Position numbers and translations under genes: made by a program. A stretch of 64,000 nt of DNA from Rhodomicrobium sp. R_RK_3 (GTDB lineage: Bacteria; Pseudomonadota; Alphaproteobacteria; Rhizobiales; Rhodomicrobiaceae), in assembly GCF_002198715.1 (NCBI RefSeq), contig NZ_MWLK01000036.1:310223-374222 (forward strand). The letters are read 5' to 3'. Below are positions 8,602 through 16,936 of the stretch, in pieces (the first letter of the stretch is position 1; every line of letters starts with the position of its first letter). A model generated the notes under the pieces. It saw only the letters and a list, made by a program, of their open reading frames with translations, was not told the origin of the DNA and did not search any database.

Positions 8602-9237
8602 TCAGCGCGGCCGCAGCCCCTCCAGAAAGAGCGCCTCGATACTTCGCGCGGCGTCCTCGAACCGGCCCTCTCCAGCGCGGTCCAGCCCCAGCACGGCGCG
8701 CACCTGCACGTCGAAATCGGCGTAGTGCTGCGTGGTCGCCCAGATCGCGAAGATCAGGTGATGCGGGTCGGTCTTGCCGAGCTTTCCTGCGCGCATCCAT
8801 TGCCGCAGGACCTTGGCCTTTTCGTCCACCAGCGGCTTCAGCTCGCGGGTCAGCATTTCGCCGACCCGCGGCGCGCCTTGCAGCATTTCATTGGCAAACA
8901 GCCGGCTCTCGCGCGGGAAATCGCGGGCCATCTCGATCTTGCGCCTGATATAGCCGCGCAGCTCCTTCAGCGGATCGCCCTCGGCGCTCAGTTCGCGCAA
9001 GGGAGCGAGCCAGGTGTCGAGCAGCCGGTGCAGCAGGGTCGAGTGAATTTCCTCCTTGCTGCGGTAGTAGTAGAGCAGGTTCGGCTTCGACATGCCGGCG
9101 GCTTCGGCGATCTGGTCGATGGTCGCGCCGCGAAAGCCGTGCGTGGAAAACACCTCGAGCGCCGCGCCCAGAATGAGCTCGCGCTTCTCGCGTTGGATGC
9201 GGGTGTTCGGTCCCGTGGCGGGCGCTTCAGCCGTCAT
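8602..9237 (-). CDS. rutR: TetR-family regulator, RutR-like
   Basis: This 211-aa repressor has an N-terminal helix-turn-helix (GATIDQIAEAAGMSKPNLLYYYRSKEEI, shown as two parts GATIDQIAEAAG and MSKPNLLYYYRSK) and a C-terminal domain with FANEMLQGAPRVG, WATTQHYADF and a length like RutR of E. coli. RutR senses uracil or thymine and represses pyrimidine catabolism. It is divergent from the amidohydrolase-dihydropyrimidinase genes, and a RutR-like palindrome lies between them (9343-9358). The pairing of regulator, operator and substrate class makes the assignment good. Confidence 0.83.
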   Translation of the reverse strand: MTAEAPATGPNTRIQREKRELILGAALEVFSTHGFRGATIDQIAEAAGMSKPNLLYYYRSKEEIHSTLLHRLLDTWLAPLRELSAEGDPLKELRGYIRRKIEMARDFPRESRLFANEMLQGAPRVGEMLTRELKPLVDEKAKVLRQWMRAGKLGKTDPHHLIFAIWATTQHYADFDVQVRAVLGLDRAGEGRFEDAARSIEALFLEGLRPR

Positions 9238-9342
9238 CTTTTACGGACCTTTTCGCAAGGGTTTCGCATAAGCTAGACGCTCGAAATCCCTCGCGGTTTA
9301 CGCCAACTATGCCCTTGACCGGTAACCCGGCAATGCTAGGAT

Positions 9343-9358
9343 TTGTCCAATCGGTCAA
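9343..9358. promoter_or_regulatory. RutR-type operator candidate
   Basis: The 16-bp sequence TTGTCCAATCGGTCAA matches the RutR consensus TTGACCA-NN-TGGTCAA at all but two fixed positions. It lies 106 bp before the rutR start on one side and 88 bp before the amidohydrolase start on the other, as expected for control of both divergent units. Confidence 0.6.
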
Positions 9359-9445
9359 AATTCTACAGCAGCCACACGCCGAAGCCAATGACGAGGGACA
9401 CAGCGCGTCCCGGCGGTTTCGCGGTCGCAGCGAGGATGAGCAGGC

Positions 9446-10696
9446 ATGGCGGCGCCCGGAGAGAACCTTCGCATCAACGGCGCCCGGCTTTGGGAGTCCA
9501 TCCACGAGATCGCCAAGATCGGCCCCGGCGTCGCGGGCGGCAGCAACCGCCAGACGCTGACCGACGAGGATGCCGAGGGGCGCGCGCTCTTCCAATCCTG
9601 GTGCGAGGCGGCCGGGCTTGAAATGGGCGTCGACGCCATGGGCACCATGTTCGCCACCCGCGCCGGCACCGATCCGGAAGCGCTGCCGGTCTTTATAGGC
9701 AGCCATCTCGACACCCAGCCGACCGGCGGCCGCTATGACGGCGTCTTGGGCGTGCTCGGCGGGCTGGAAGTCGTCCGCACCCTCAATGATCTCGGCATCA
9801 AGACCAAACATCCCATCATTGTCGCCAACTGGACCAATGAGGAGGGCACGCGCTTTGCCCCCGCCATGGTGGCCTCGGGCGTGTTCGCAGGCGCCATCGA
9901 CCAGGACTGGGCCTATGGCCGCACCGACGCCAAGGGCCTGCGCTTCGGCGACGAGCTGGAGCGCATCGGCTGGAAGGGGCCGGAGGCGGTCGGCGCGCGG
10001 AAAATCCACGCCTATTTCGAGCTGCATATCGAGCAGGGGCCGATCCTGGAGGCCGAGGGCAAGGATATCGGCGTCGTCACCCACGGGCAGGGCACCTATT
10101 GGACACAGCTCACGCTGACGGGCGTTGCCGCCCATACCGGCTCGACGCCGATGCCGATGCGCAAGAATGCCGGGCTCGGCATGGCGCGCATCCTGCAATT
10201 GGTCGATGAGATCGCCTGGTCGCACGCGCCGGACGCGGTCGGCGCGGCGGGCCATATCGACGTGTTCCCCAATTCGCGCAACGTCATCCCCGGCAAGGTG
10301 GTGTTCACCGTCGATTTCCGCTCGCCCGACCTCGCTGTGCTCCAGGACATGGAGAAGCGGCTCTACGAGGGCGCGCAGAAAATCGCCGACGAGATGGGCC
10401 TCGGTTTGGAGCTGGAGAACGTCAACCGCTTCGATCCCGTCACTTTCGACGCCGGCTGCGTCAAGGCAATACGCGACGCGGCGGAGCGGCTTGGCTATTC
10501 GCACCGCGACATCATTTCGGGCGCGGGACACGATGCCTGCTGGATCAACCGCGTCGCCCCGACCGCGATGGTGATGTGCCCCTGCGTCGGCGGCCTGTCG
10601 CACAACGAGGCCGAGGAGATTTCGCAAGAATGGGCCGCCGCCGGGGCCGATGTGCTGTTCCACGCGGTGATCGAGACGGCGGGGATCGTGGAGTAG
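9446..10696 (+). CDS. Zn-dependent N-carbamoyl amidohydrolase (beta-ureidopropionase / allantoate amidohydrolase family)
   Basis: The 416-aa M20-family hydrolase shows its metal ligands in GSHLDTQPTGGRYDG, NWTNEEGTRFAP, HIEQGPILE and GAGHDA, plus the dimerisation-domain motif THGQGTYW and AAHTGSTPMPMRKNAG. It should remove a carbamoyl group, probably from N-carbamoyl-beta-alanine or N-carbamoyl amino acids, giving ammonia and CO2. It precedes dihydropyrimidinase by 64 bp in the same direction, so the pair would carry out the last two steps of reductive pyrimidine breakdown (PydB/PydC). The first-step dihydropyrimidine dehydrogenase is not in this window. Confidence 0.85.
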   Translation: MAAPGENLRINGARLWESIHEIAKIGPGVAGGSNRQTLTDEDAEGRALFQSWCEAAGLEMGVDAMGTMFATRAGTDPEALPVFIGSHLDTQPTGGRYDGVLGVLGGLEVVRTLNDLGIKTKHPIIVANWTNEEGTRFAPAMVASGVFAGAIDQDWAYGRTDAKGLRFGDELERIGWKGPEAVGARKIHAYFELHIEQGPILEAEGKDIGVVTHGQGTYWTQLTLTGVAAHTGSTPMPMRKNAGLGMARILQLVDEIAWSHAPDAVGAAGHIDVFPNSRNVIPGKVVFTVDFRSPDLAVLQDMEKRLYEGAQKIADEMGLGLELENVNRFDPVTFDAGCVKAIRDAAERLGYSHRDIISGAGHDACWINRVAPTAMVMCPCVGGLSHNEAEEISQEWAAAGADVLFHAVIETAGIVE

Positions 10697-10760
10697 AACG
10701 TAGATTGCGATCCGGCGTGATCGCGCCGGGCCATCCGGCCAGACAGGGGAGCGGAGATTT

Positions 10761-12215
10761 ATGTCCACCGTCATCAAGAACGGCACCATCGTCATTGCCG
10801 ACCGCACCTGGCAGGCGGATGTGCTGATCGAGGACGGCAAGATCGCCCGCATCGGCGGCGGCCTCACAGGCAACACGGTGCTCGATGCGACCGGCTGCTT
10901 CGTCATGCCCGGCGGCATCGACCCGCATACGCATCTCGAAATGCCCTTCATGGGCACCTATTCCTCCGACGACTTCGAGAGCGGCACCCGCGCGGCGCTG
11001 TCCGGCGGTACCACCATGGTCGTCGACTTCATCCTGCCGAGCCCGGGCCAGTCGCTGCTCGAGGCCATGCAGATGTGGCACAACAAGACCGGCCGCGCCG
11101 CCTGCGATTACGGCTTCCACATGGCGATCACCTGGTGGGGCGAGCAGGTCTGGCGCGAGATGGAGACCGTCGTCCGCGACAAGGGCATCAATTCGTTCAA
11201 GCACTTCATGGCCTATAAGGGCGCGCTGATGGTGCATGACGACGAGATGTACGCCTCGTTCAAGCGCTGCGCCGAGCTCGGCGCGCTGCCGCTTGTCCAT
11301 GCCGAGAACGGCGACGTCGTCGCCGAGCTTCAGGCGCGGCTGATGGCCGAAGGCAAGGATGGGCCGGAATCGCACGCCTATTCGCGCCCGCCCGAGGTCG
11401 AGGGCGAGGCCACCAACCGCGCCATCATGATCGCCGACATGGCCGGCTGCCCGGTCTACATCGTCCACACTTCCTGCGAGCAGGCGCATGAAGCCATCCG
11501 CCGCGCCCGGCAGAAGGGCATGCGCGTCTACGGCGAGCCGCTGATCCAGCACCTGACGCTCGACGAGAGCGAATATCAGAACAAGGACTGGGACCACGCC
11601 GCGCAGCGCGTGATGAGCCCGCCTTTCCGCGACAAGAGCCATCAGGACAGTTTGTGGGCGGGCTTGCAGGCCGGTTCGCTGCAAGTGGTGGCGACCGATC
11701 ACTGCGCCTTCACCACCAAGCAGAAGCGCTTCGGAATCGGCGATTTCACCAAGATTCCGAACGGCACGGGCGGGCTCGAAGACCGTCTGCCGATGCTGTG
11801 GACCTATGGCGTCGAGACCGGCCGCCTGACCATGAACGAGTTCGTCGCGGTGACGTCAACCAACATCGCCAAGATCCTGAACGTCTATCCGCAGAAGGGC
11901 GCCATCGTCGAAGGCGCCGACGCCGATATCGTCGTGCTCGACCCGGCCAAGGGCAAGACCATCACGGCGGCCAGCCAGCAATCGGCCATCGATTACAACG
12001 TCTTCGAGGGCAAGCAGGTGAAGGGCCTGCCGCGCTACGTGCTGACGCGCGGCAAGCTGGCGGTCGATGACGGGGTGCTGAAGAGCGAGCAAGGCCACGG
12101 CCGCTATGTGCCGCGCGAGCCGTTCCCGGCGGTCGCCCGCGCGCTGTCGCAGTGGAAGGAGCTGACCGCCCCGCGCAAGGTGGAACGCTCCGGCATCCCT
12201 CCGAGCGGGGTTTGA
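10761..12215 (+). CDS. hydA: Dihydropyrimidinase / D-hydantoinase
   Basis: This 484-aa amidohydrolase-superfamily enzyme hydrolyses the ring of dihydrouracil, dihydrothymine or 5-substituted hydantoins. Zinc ligands are in GGIDPHTHLEMPF (HxH), the carbamylated lysine in SFKHFMAYKGALMV, histidines in VHAENGDVV and YIVHTSCEQAHE, and the catalytic Asp in VATDHCAFTTKQK. The ATG at 10761 has GGGGAGCGGAG upstream. It is co-transcribed with the N-carbamoyl amidohydrolase and probably repressed by the RutR-like protein. Confidence 0.93.
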   Translation: MSTVIKNGTIVIADRTWQADVLIEDGKIARIGGGLTGNTVLDATGCFVMPGGIDPHTHLEMPFMGTYSSDDFESGTRAALSGGTTMVVDFILPSPGQSLLEAMQMWHNKTGRAACDYGFHMAITWWGEQVWREMETVVRDKGINSFKHFMAYKGALMVHDDEMYASFKRCAELGALPLVHAENGDVVAELQARLMAEGKDGPESHAYSRPPEVEGEATNRAIMIADMAGCPVYIVHTSCEQAHEAIRRARQKGMRVYGEPLIQHLTLDESEYQNKDWDHAAQRVMSPPFRDKSHQDSLWAGLQAGSLQVVATDHCAFTTKQKRFGIGDFTKIPNGTGGLEDRLPMLWTYGVETGRLTMNEFVAVTSTNIAKILNVYPQKGAIVEGADADIVVLDPAKGKTITAASQQSAIDYNVFEGKQVKGLPRYVLTRGKLAVDDGVLKSEQGHGRYVPREPFPAVARALSQWKELTAPRKVERSGIPPSGV

Positions 12216-12306
12216 GGGCGAGGTGTCACGCCGGCGAGCGGAAATTTCAAAGAGCTGCGGTTGCGCCTCGCGGTTCCGACCGCCGTTCCGATGGGCGGCG
12301 GCCTGG

Positions 12307-13212
12307 TTAAAGCTTCGCAGCCGGTCTTGCGCGCCCGGCCTCGATCTCGGCAATGAACGCCGCGACCGCCCTGCCGATCATCTCGGGATGATCCTCCTGC
12401 AGGAAATGCAGCCCGGAGCCGAGCCTGACCAGCCGGCAATCGGGGAGGCGATGCGCGAAGTCCTCTGCTAATTCAGGGGAAACGAGAGCACCGGGATCGG
12501 CGGCGAAGAGCAGCTTCGGATAGGTCGAGGTGGCGAGCGCCGCGTGGGCCGCCTCGATTGTGGCGTACACATCCGCCGGCTCATGCGCGATCGGCAGCTC
12601 GTTCGGGAAGCGCCAGGTGGGTCGACGGGATTCCGGCGTGGGGAACGGGGCGCGATAGACGGCCATTTCCTCATCGCTGAGCTTTCTTTGCACTGAGCCT
12701 GGAAGCACGCGCTCGACAAAGGCGTTGTCTTGAAGGATCAGCGTTTCGCCTTCGCAGGGCGTTCGAAACCGCCGGAAGATTTCACGCCGCGGTGATCCTC
12801 GCAGGAATTCCGCCCAGGTCGGAATGGGCCTGATGAACTCCATGAAGGCAAGGCCGCGCATGAACGACGGTTGGCGCGCCGCCAGATGAAAGGCAAGCGC
12901 CGTCCCCCAATCCTGCGCCACCACATAAGCCGAGGCGATCCCGGCCTTTGCGATGAACGCATCGAGATAGCGGACATGGTCCTCGAAGCGGTAGGCGATG
13001 TCGGGCTTGCCCGACTGGCCGAAGCCGATGAGATCCACCGCGATGCAATGCGCGGTCCCGGCGACGAACGGCATGATGTTGCGCCAGATGAAGGAGGAGG
13101 TAGGGTTGCCGTGCAGGAAGAGCGCCACTGGCGCGCCCGGTGCCCCTAACTCGCGATAGGCCATCGCCGAATCCAGCACGCGAAGACTTGGTAGGCTGAT
13201 ATCCGCACTCAT
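12307..13212 (-). CDS. dhaA: Haloalkane dehalogenase (HLD-II subfamily, DhaA/DbjA-like)
   Basis: This 301-aa alpha/beta hydrolase closely follows DhaA. The halide-binding Asn is in HGNPTSS (N36); nucleophile Asp and second halide-binding Trp are in VAQDWGTAL (D101, W102). The catalytic acid is E125 in FMEFIRPIPTW and the catalytic His is H269 in GLHFLQEDHP. WRFPNELPIA is another family hallmark. All catalytic and halide-binding residues are present, so it should hydrolyse haloalkanes to alcohols and halide in the cytoplasm. Its start overlaps the stop of the upstream tetR gene by 4 bp, forming a two-gene unit. Natural substrate is unknown. Confidence 0.92.
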   Translation of the reverse strand: MSADISLPSLRVLDSAMAYRELGAPGAPVALFLHGNPTSSFIWRNIMPFVAGTAHCIAVDLIGFGQSGKPDIAYRFEDHVRYLDAFIAKAGIASAYVVAQDWGTALAFHLAARQPSFMRGLAFMEFIRPIPTWAEFLRGSPRREIFRRFRTPCEGETLILQDNAFVERVLPGSVQRKLSDEEMAVYRAPFPTPESRRPTWRFPNELPIAHEPADVYATIEAAHAALATSTYPKLLFAADPGALVSPELAEDFAHRLPDCRLVRLGSGLHFLQEDHPEMIGRAVAAFIAEIEAGRARPAAKL

Positions 13213-13802
13213 GCCGATGGCTCCTTGAAAATCGTCGAGAAAGCAATGCGCTTGAAGCGCTCCAGCGGTTCGGCGGTGCGTGTGACCTTCATGCGCAAGA
13301 TCGCGCCCTGCCAGGAGGAAAGCAAAAACTCCGCAAGGTCTTCAGCCGGGATCGCGGCTTCGATATCTCCGGCCGCCTGGCCCTCCGCGATGCATGCGGC
13401 GAAGGAGGAGCACCATTCGAGAAAGATCTCCTCCAGCCGCGTGCGCAGCATCTCGCTCACCGGCGCCGCTTCGAGGCTGAAGTCGCCGATCAGGCAGCCC
13501 CGGCTGAACTCGGCTTTTGCAAGACGGTCAGTGATGATGTCGAGATAATTGCGCAGACGCTCGCGCGGCGTCCGGCTTTCGTCGCCTAGCGCTTCGGCAA
13601 CCAGCAGCTTCAGATCCTCGAAATAGTGGTCGAGCACCGCGCGCGCAAACTCTTCCTTGGACCGGAAATGATTGGTGAACGAGCCCTGCGGCGCCGGGAC
13701 CTCGGCGACGATCGCGCGCACGCCCGCCCCGACATAGCCTTTGCGGAACATCACCTTGAGCCCGGCTTCCAGGATTTGGTCACGGAGTGAATGTCTTGCC
13801 AT
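13209..13802 (-). CDS. TetR-family regulator of the haloalkane dehalogenase unit
   Basis: This 197-aa repressor has an N-terminal helix-turn-helix (VRAIVAEVPAPQGSFTNHF at about 28-46) and a C-terminal domain with SRGCLIGDFSLEAAPVSEMLR, in the style of the NemR/AcuR branch that senses reactive electrophiles. It is transcribed first, with the dehalogenase 4-bp overlapped behind it. An exact palindrome 8 bp before its start suggests autoregulation. Inducer unknown; a halogenated substrate or its product is a reasonable guess. Confidence 0.85.
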   Translation of the reverse strand: MARHSLRDQILEAGLKVMFRKGYVGAGVRAIVAEVPAPQGSFTNHFRSKEEFARAVLDHYFEDLKLLVAEALGDESRTPRERLRNYLDIITDRLAKAEFSRGCLIGDFSLEAAPVSEMLRTRLEEIFLEWCSSFAACIAEGQAAGDIEAAIPAEDLAEFLLSSWQGAILRMKVTRTAEPLERFKRIAFSTIFKEPSA

Positions 13803-13810
13803 CGGAAAAC

Positions 13811-13828
13811 AATACGGTCGTCCGTATT
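13811..13828. promoter_or_regulatory. Perfect palindromic operator for the TetR regulator
   Basis: AATACGGTCGTCCGTATT has two perfect 7-bp inverted arms (AATACGG / CCGTATT) around TCGT. It lies 8 bp upstream of the tetR start codon, where a bound repressor would block the tetR-dehalogenase promoter. The size and form match operators of NemR/AcuR-like TetR proteins. Confidence 0.65.
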
Positions 13829-14026
13829 ATTCGTCAAGCAGCTTGCAGGCAGATGACGAACATCGCGCAAGCGTGCCGCGCCGACCGGCGCCGAGGCGCA
13901 AACCGCCGCTCGCCGCGAAGTCCGCTGCCGAACGATCCCGCTTTTCTTCGCCGCCGGAACCTTGCATGATGCGAGGCACGCATAGCCGCGCCGGCGCGGC
14001 CTACCGGCACACCACCGGAGCCCTTG

Positions 14027-14485
14027 ATGGATCACGACGGCGCCGCGTTCATGGCAGAAGCCTACCGCCTCGCGAAGAAGAGCTTCGACGAGGGCGGCTT
14101 GCCGATTGGCTCGGTGCTTGTCCGCCGAGGCGAGATTATCGGCGCGGGGCATAACCAGCGCATCCAGCAGGGCGATGCCATCGCGCATGGCGAGATGGAC
14201 GCCATCCGCAATGCCGGCCGGCAGCGCACCTATAAGGACACGGTGATCTATACGTCGCTGTCGCCCTGCATGATGTGCGCGGGCACCATCGTCCAGTTCG
14301 GCATTCCGCGCGTTGTCATCGGCGAGAACACCACGTTCGGCGGCAATGAGGCGTTTCTGCGCGAGCGCGGCGTCGAGGTCGTCATCCTCAACGATCCCAA
14401 ATGCATCGCGCTGATGGAGCGCGTCATCCGCGAGCGCCCGGGCGACTGGTTCGAGGATATCGGCGAGGACGAGCCGACGGCATAG
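14027..14485 (+). CDS. Cytosine/nucleoside deaminase (yeast FCY1-like)
   Basis: The 152-aa cytidine/deoxycytidylate deaminase fold protein has HGEMDAI (His ligand and catalytic Glu) and TSLSPCMMC (two Cys ligands) for one zinc. The stretch GIPRVVIGENTTFGG and the C-terminal helix MERVIRERPGDW resemble yeast cytosine deaminase more than the tRNA adenosine deaminase TadA. It would convert cytosine to uracil, feeding the nearby pyrimidine-degradation genes. The ATG at 14027 is preferred to TTG 14024 because GGAG sits 6 bp upstream. A guanine or other base deaminase is possible. Confidence 0.83.
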   Translation: MDHDGAAFMAEAYRLAKKSFDEGGLPIGSVLVRRGEIIGAGHNQRIQQGDAIAHGEMDAIRNAGRQRTYKDTVIYTSLSPCMMCAGTIVQFGIPRVVIGENTTFGGNEAFLRERGVEVVILNDPKCIALMERVIRERPGDWFEDIGEDEPTA

Positions 14486-14516
14486 CTGCGGAGCGGCGGG
14501 CGCCGGTTCCCCAGGC

Positions 14517-16466
14517 TCAAGGCCTCATTTCCGGCGTTGGCGTTTCATTGCCCGCGGCCTCGCCATCCGGGCCGCGCCCTTCGCCGGCGGGCCTCTTGTT
14601 GGAGCGCGTGACGTAGCGCCGGAGCTGCCGCCATAAGGCCCGTCGCGAGGATTCGACCAGCTCGACATCGCGCACCAGCTTGGCCCCGTCCTGCCGCTTT
14701 TCGAGTTCGATCTTGCGGGTGTGGAAATCCTCAAGTTCCGGCCGGTGGCCGACGCTCAGCAAGGTGGTCCCTTCCAGGTCGACCAGCAATTCCATCAGCT
14801 TGACCTGGCTCTTGGCATCGAGCGCGGCGGTCGCCTCGTCGAGCACCACGATATCCGGCCGGTGCAGCAGGATGCGGGCGAAGGCGAGGCGCTGTTTCTC
14901 GCCGCCCGACAGCGTCTGGTCCCAAGGGGCCTCCTCGTCGAGCTTTTCGATATGCTGCTCCATGCCGACCCGCTTGAAGGCATCGGCAACCTCCTCGACG
15001 CTCCGGCTTTCGGGCGCGTCGGGGTAAGTCGCCGCGCGGCGGAGCGTGCCGATCGGCACATAGGGCCGCTGCGGCAGCAAAAACATCTTGGCGTCCTTCT
15101 TGACCTCGATGGTGCCCCCGCCCCAGGGCCACAGACCCGCGATGGCGCGCACCAGCGTGCTCTTGCCCGAGCCGGACGCGCCGGCGATCAGCACCCGCTC
15201 GCCCGGCATGATGACGACATCGGTATCGTCGACCACGGCGGTGCCGTCATTCAGCCGCACGGACAGGTCGCGCAGGCGCAGCGCCGCTCCGGTTCCTTCG
15301 GTCTCGATGCTGATCCGTCCGACGCCGTCGCCCTCTTCGGCCTCCTGGAGCGAGTCCAGCGCGACCATCAGGGATGCGACGCGCCGGGCCGACGCGGTCC
15401 AATCGGCCATGCGGGGATAGTTGTCGACCAGCCAGTTGAAGGCGCCCTGCACGATGGTGAAGGCCGACGCGGCCTGCATGATCTCGCCGAGCGTCATCGA
15501 GCCGTCGAGGAATTTGGGCGCGCACAGGATGATCGGCAGCACCGGCGCGATGAAGCTGGAAGTTTGCGAGACGACCGTCGTCTTCATGTTCTGGAAGGCG
15601 ATGTCGCGCCAGGCGGCGAGCACCTTCTTCAGCGAGCGGTCGACGCCGGCGCGCTCCTCCTCCTCGCCGCGAATGAGGGCGATGCTCTCGCCGTTCTCGC
15701 GCAACCGCGTAATGACATAGCGGTATTCCGCCTCGCTCTGGTTCTTGTTCTCGGAGGCGGCGACGAACCGGCTGCCGATCAGCACCATCGATCCGCTGGC
15801 GATCAGCGCATAGAGCAGCGCGGCAAGCACCAGGAAGCCGGGGATCTCGAACTGCCATCCGCCCAGATTGACGGGCAGCGAACCGCCGATGGTCCACAGC
15901 ACCACGATGAAAGTCGCCGCCGACAGAAAGGCCTGGGTGACGCCGCTGGCGAAATCCACCGGCGATTCGGTTGCGATGCGCACGTCGTCGGCGATGCGAT
16001 ACTCGGGGTTGCCGTGATCGCCGCGCACCAGATTGAGCTGGTAGTAGCGGCCATTGGTCAGCCAGCGGTCGATGAGCTGGTTGTTCAGCCACGCCCGCCA
16101 GCTCCGCTGCAGCCGCATCCGGATATAAACCTGCACCACGCTCAAGGCGACGCTGACGCCGAGGATCACGAAATAGATCACCGACAGCCACGCCACCGCA
16201 GCGGTGTCGCGGTTCTGCAGGCCGTCGAAGATCGCCCGGTTCCAGACGTTCATGGCATAGGCCGAGCCGAGCAGCAGCACGATGATGAGGAGCAGTCCGG
16301 CCGACAGCGTCCAGGCCATTGCGCGGGCCTCGCCCGCCCAGAATTTTCCGGCCGTTCGCCAGAAGCGCCTGAGCAGATTGCGCCGCCGCAGCTTCTCCGA
16401 AGTCAGATCATCGGCCGCGCCGGATGGAAGGGCATCCGGCCGGTCCGCACCGGTCATTGCTGTCAT
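14517..16466 (-). CDS. ABC transporter permease-ATPase fusion, SbmA/BacA-like (BclA-type)
   Basis: This 649-aa protein has an N-terminal membrane domain with about six segments (residues ~40-330) of the ABC_membrane_2/SbmA-BacA type, including YIRMRLQRSWRAWLNNQLI, and a C-terminal ATPase with GASGSGKST, LSGGEKQRLAFARI and VVLDEATAALD. In rhizobia such BacA-like proteins with an ATPase (BclA) import antimicrobial peptides; other members handle acyl-CoA-like lipids. The start at 16466 (MTAMTGADRP) has AGG upstream; an open frame to 16580 lacks conserved sequence. It stands alone. Confidence 0.85.
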   Translation of the reverse strand: MTAMTGADRPDALPSGAADDLTSEKLRRRNLLRRFWRTAGKFWAGEARAMAWTLSAGLLLIIVLLLGSAYAMNVWNRAIFDGLQNRDTAAVAWLSVIYFVILGVSVALSVVQVYIRMRLQRSWRAWLNNQLIDRWLTNGRYYQLNLVRGDHGNPEYRIADDVRIATESPVDFASGVTQAFLSAATFIVVLWTIGGSLPVNLGGWQFEIPGFLVLAALLYALIASGSMVLIGSRFVAASENKNQSEAEYRYVITRLRENGESIALIRGEEEERAGVDRSLKKVLAAWRDIAFQNMKTTVVSQTSSFIAPVLPIILCAPKFLDGSMTLGEIMQAASAFTIVQGAFNWLVDNYPRMADWTASARRVASLMVALDSLQEAEEGDGVGRISIETEGTGAALRLRDLSVRLNDGTAVVDDTDVVIMPGERVLIAGASGSGKSTLVRAIAGLWPWGGGTIEVKKDAKMFLLPQRPYVPIGTLRRAATYPDAPESRSVEEVADAFKRVGMEQHIEKLDEEAPWDQTLSGGEKQRLAFARILLHRPDIVVLDEATAALDAKSQVKLMELLVDLEGTTLLSVGHRPELEDFHTRKIELEKRQDGAKLVRDVELVESSRRALWRQLRRYVTRSNKRPAGEGRGPDGEAAGNETPTPEMRP

Positions 16467-16936
16467 ATCTATTACCTGGGCGAAGGGCGTGCGGGAGCGT
16501 GTTGCCGGCGGCCGCCGGCTTTCGTCGAAAACAAATGCGGCTGGCGCGCAAGCGTTCCCGAATGGGCGCAGCGGCGGCACGCATTTCTAACGCGGTGTAT
16601 CCCATAGAGCACCGGCGCCGGCCAAACCACAAGAGTTCGGCGCCACACCCGTTACTTGCTCAACATTTTCGCTTTTCCGCATCGGCCGTGGCTCGGTTCA
16701 ATGTTGACGATTCATCGACTCAGAACCGCCCTGTCCGCTGCGTTTTTCACCTCCGGCCTTAATTGAAGACATCGGCTCGATTGACCTTTGCTCAGGGCTA
16801 TCGCATCCCTTCGCCGAGGACGATCAATAGCGCCCAAAAGGCGGGATGGCCCTGCCAGCCACCATCGTTTTCAAAATCTTAACGGCGCGCGGCGTAAAAA
16901 CTCCGGGCGGGGTCGCGCTGGGCCGGGCGGAGCGAG
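16467..16936. other. Non-coding gap of about 470 bp
   Basis: Between divergent genes. No convincing ORF, RNA gene, repeat or strong palindrome was found. The central part is less GC-rich than its surroundings, which fits two back-to-back promoters. Confidence 0.45.

Noticed and set aside
14721..16607. 628-codon plus-strand frame
   Set aside because: It is antisense to the BclA-like transporter with clear ABC motifs; its translation is rich in Arg, His and Gln with no domain.
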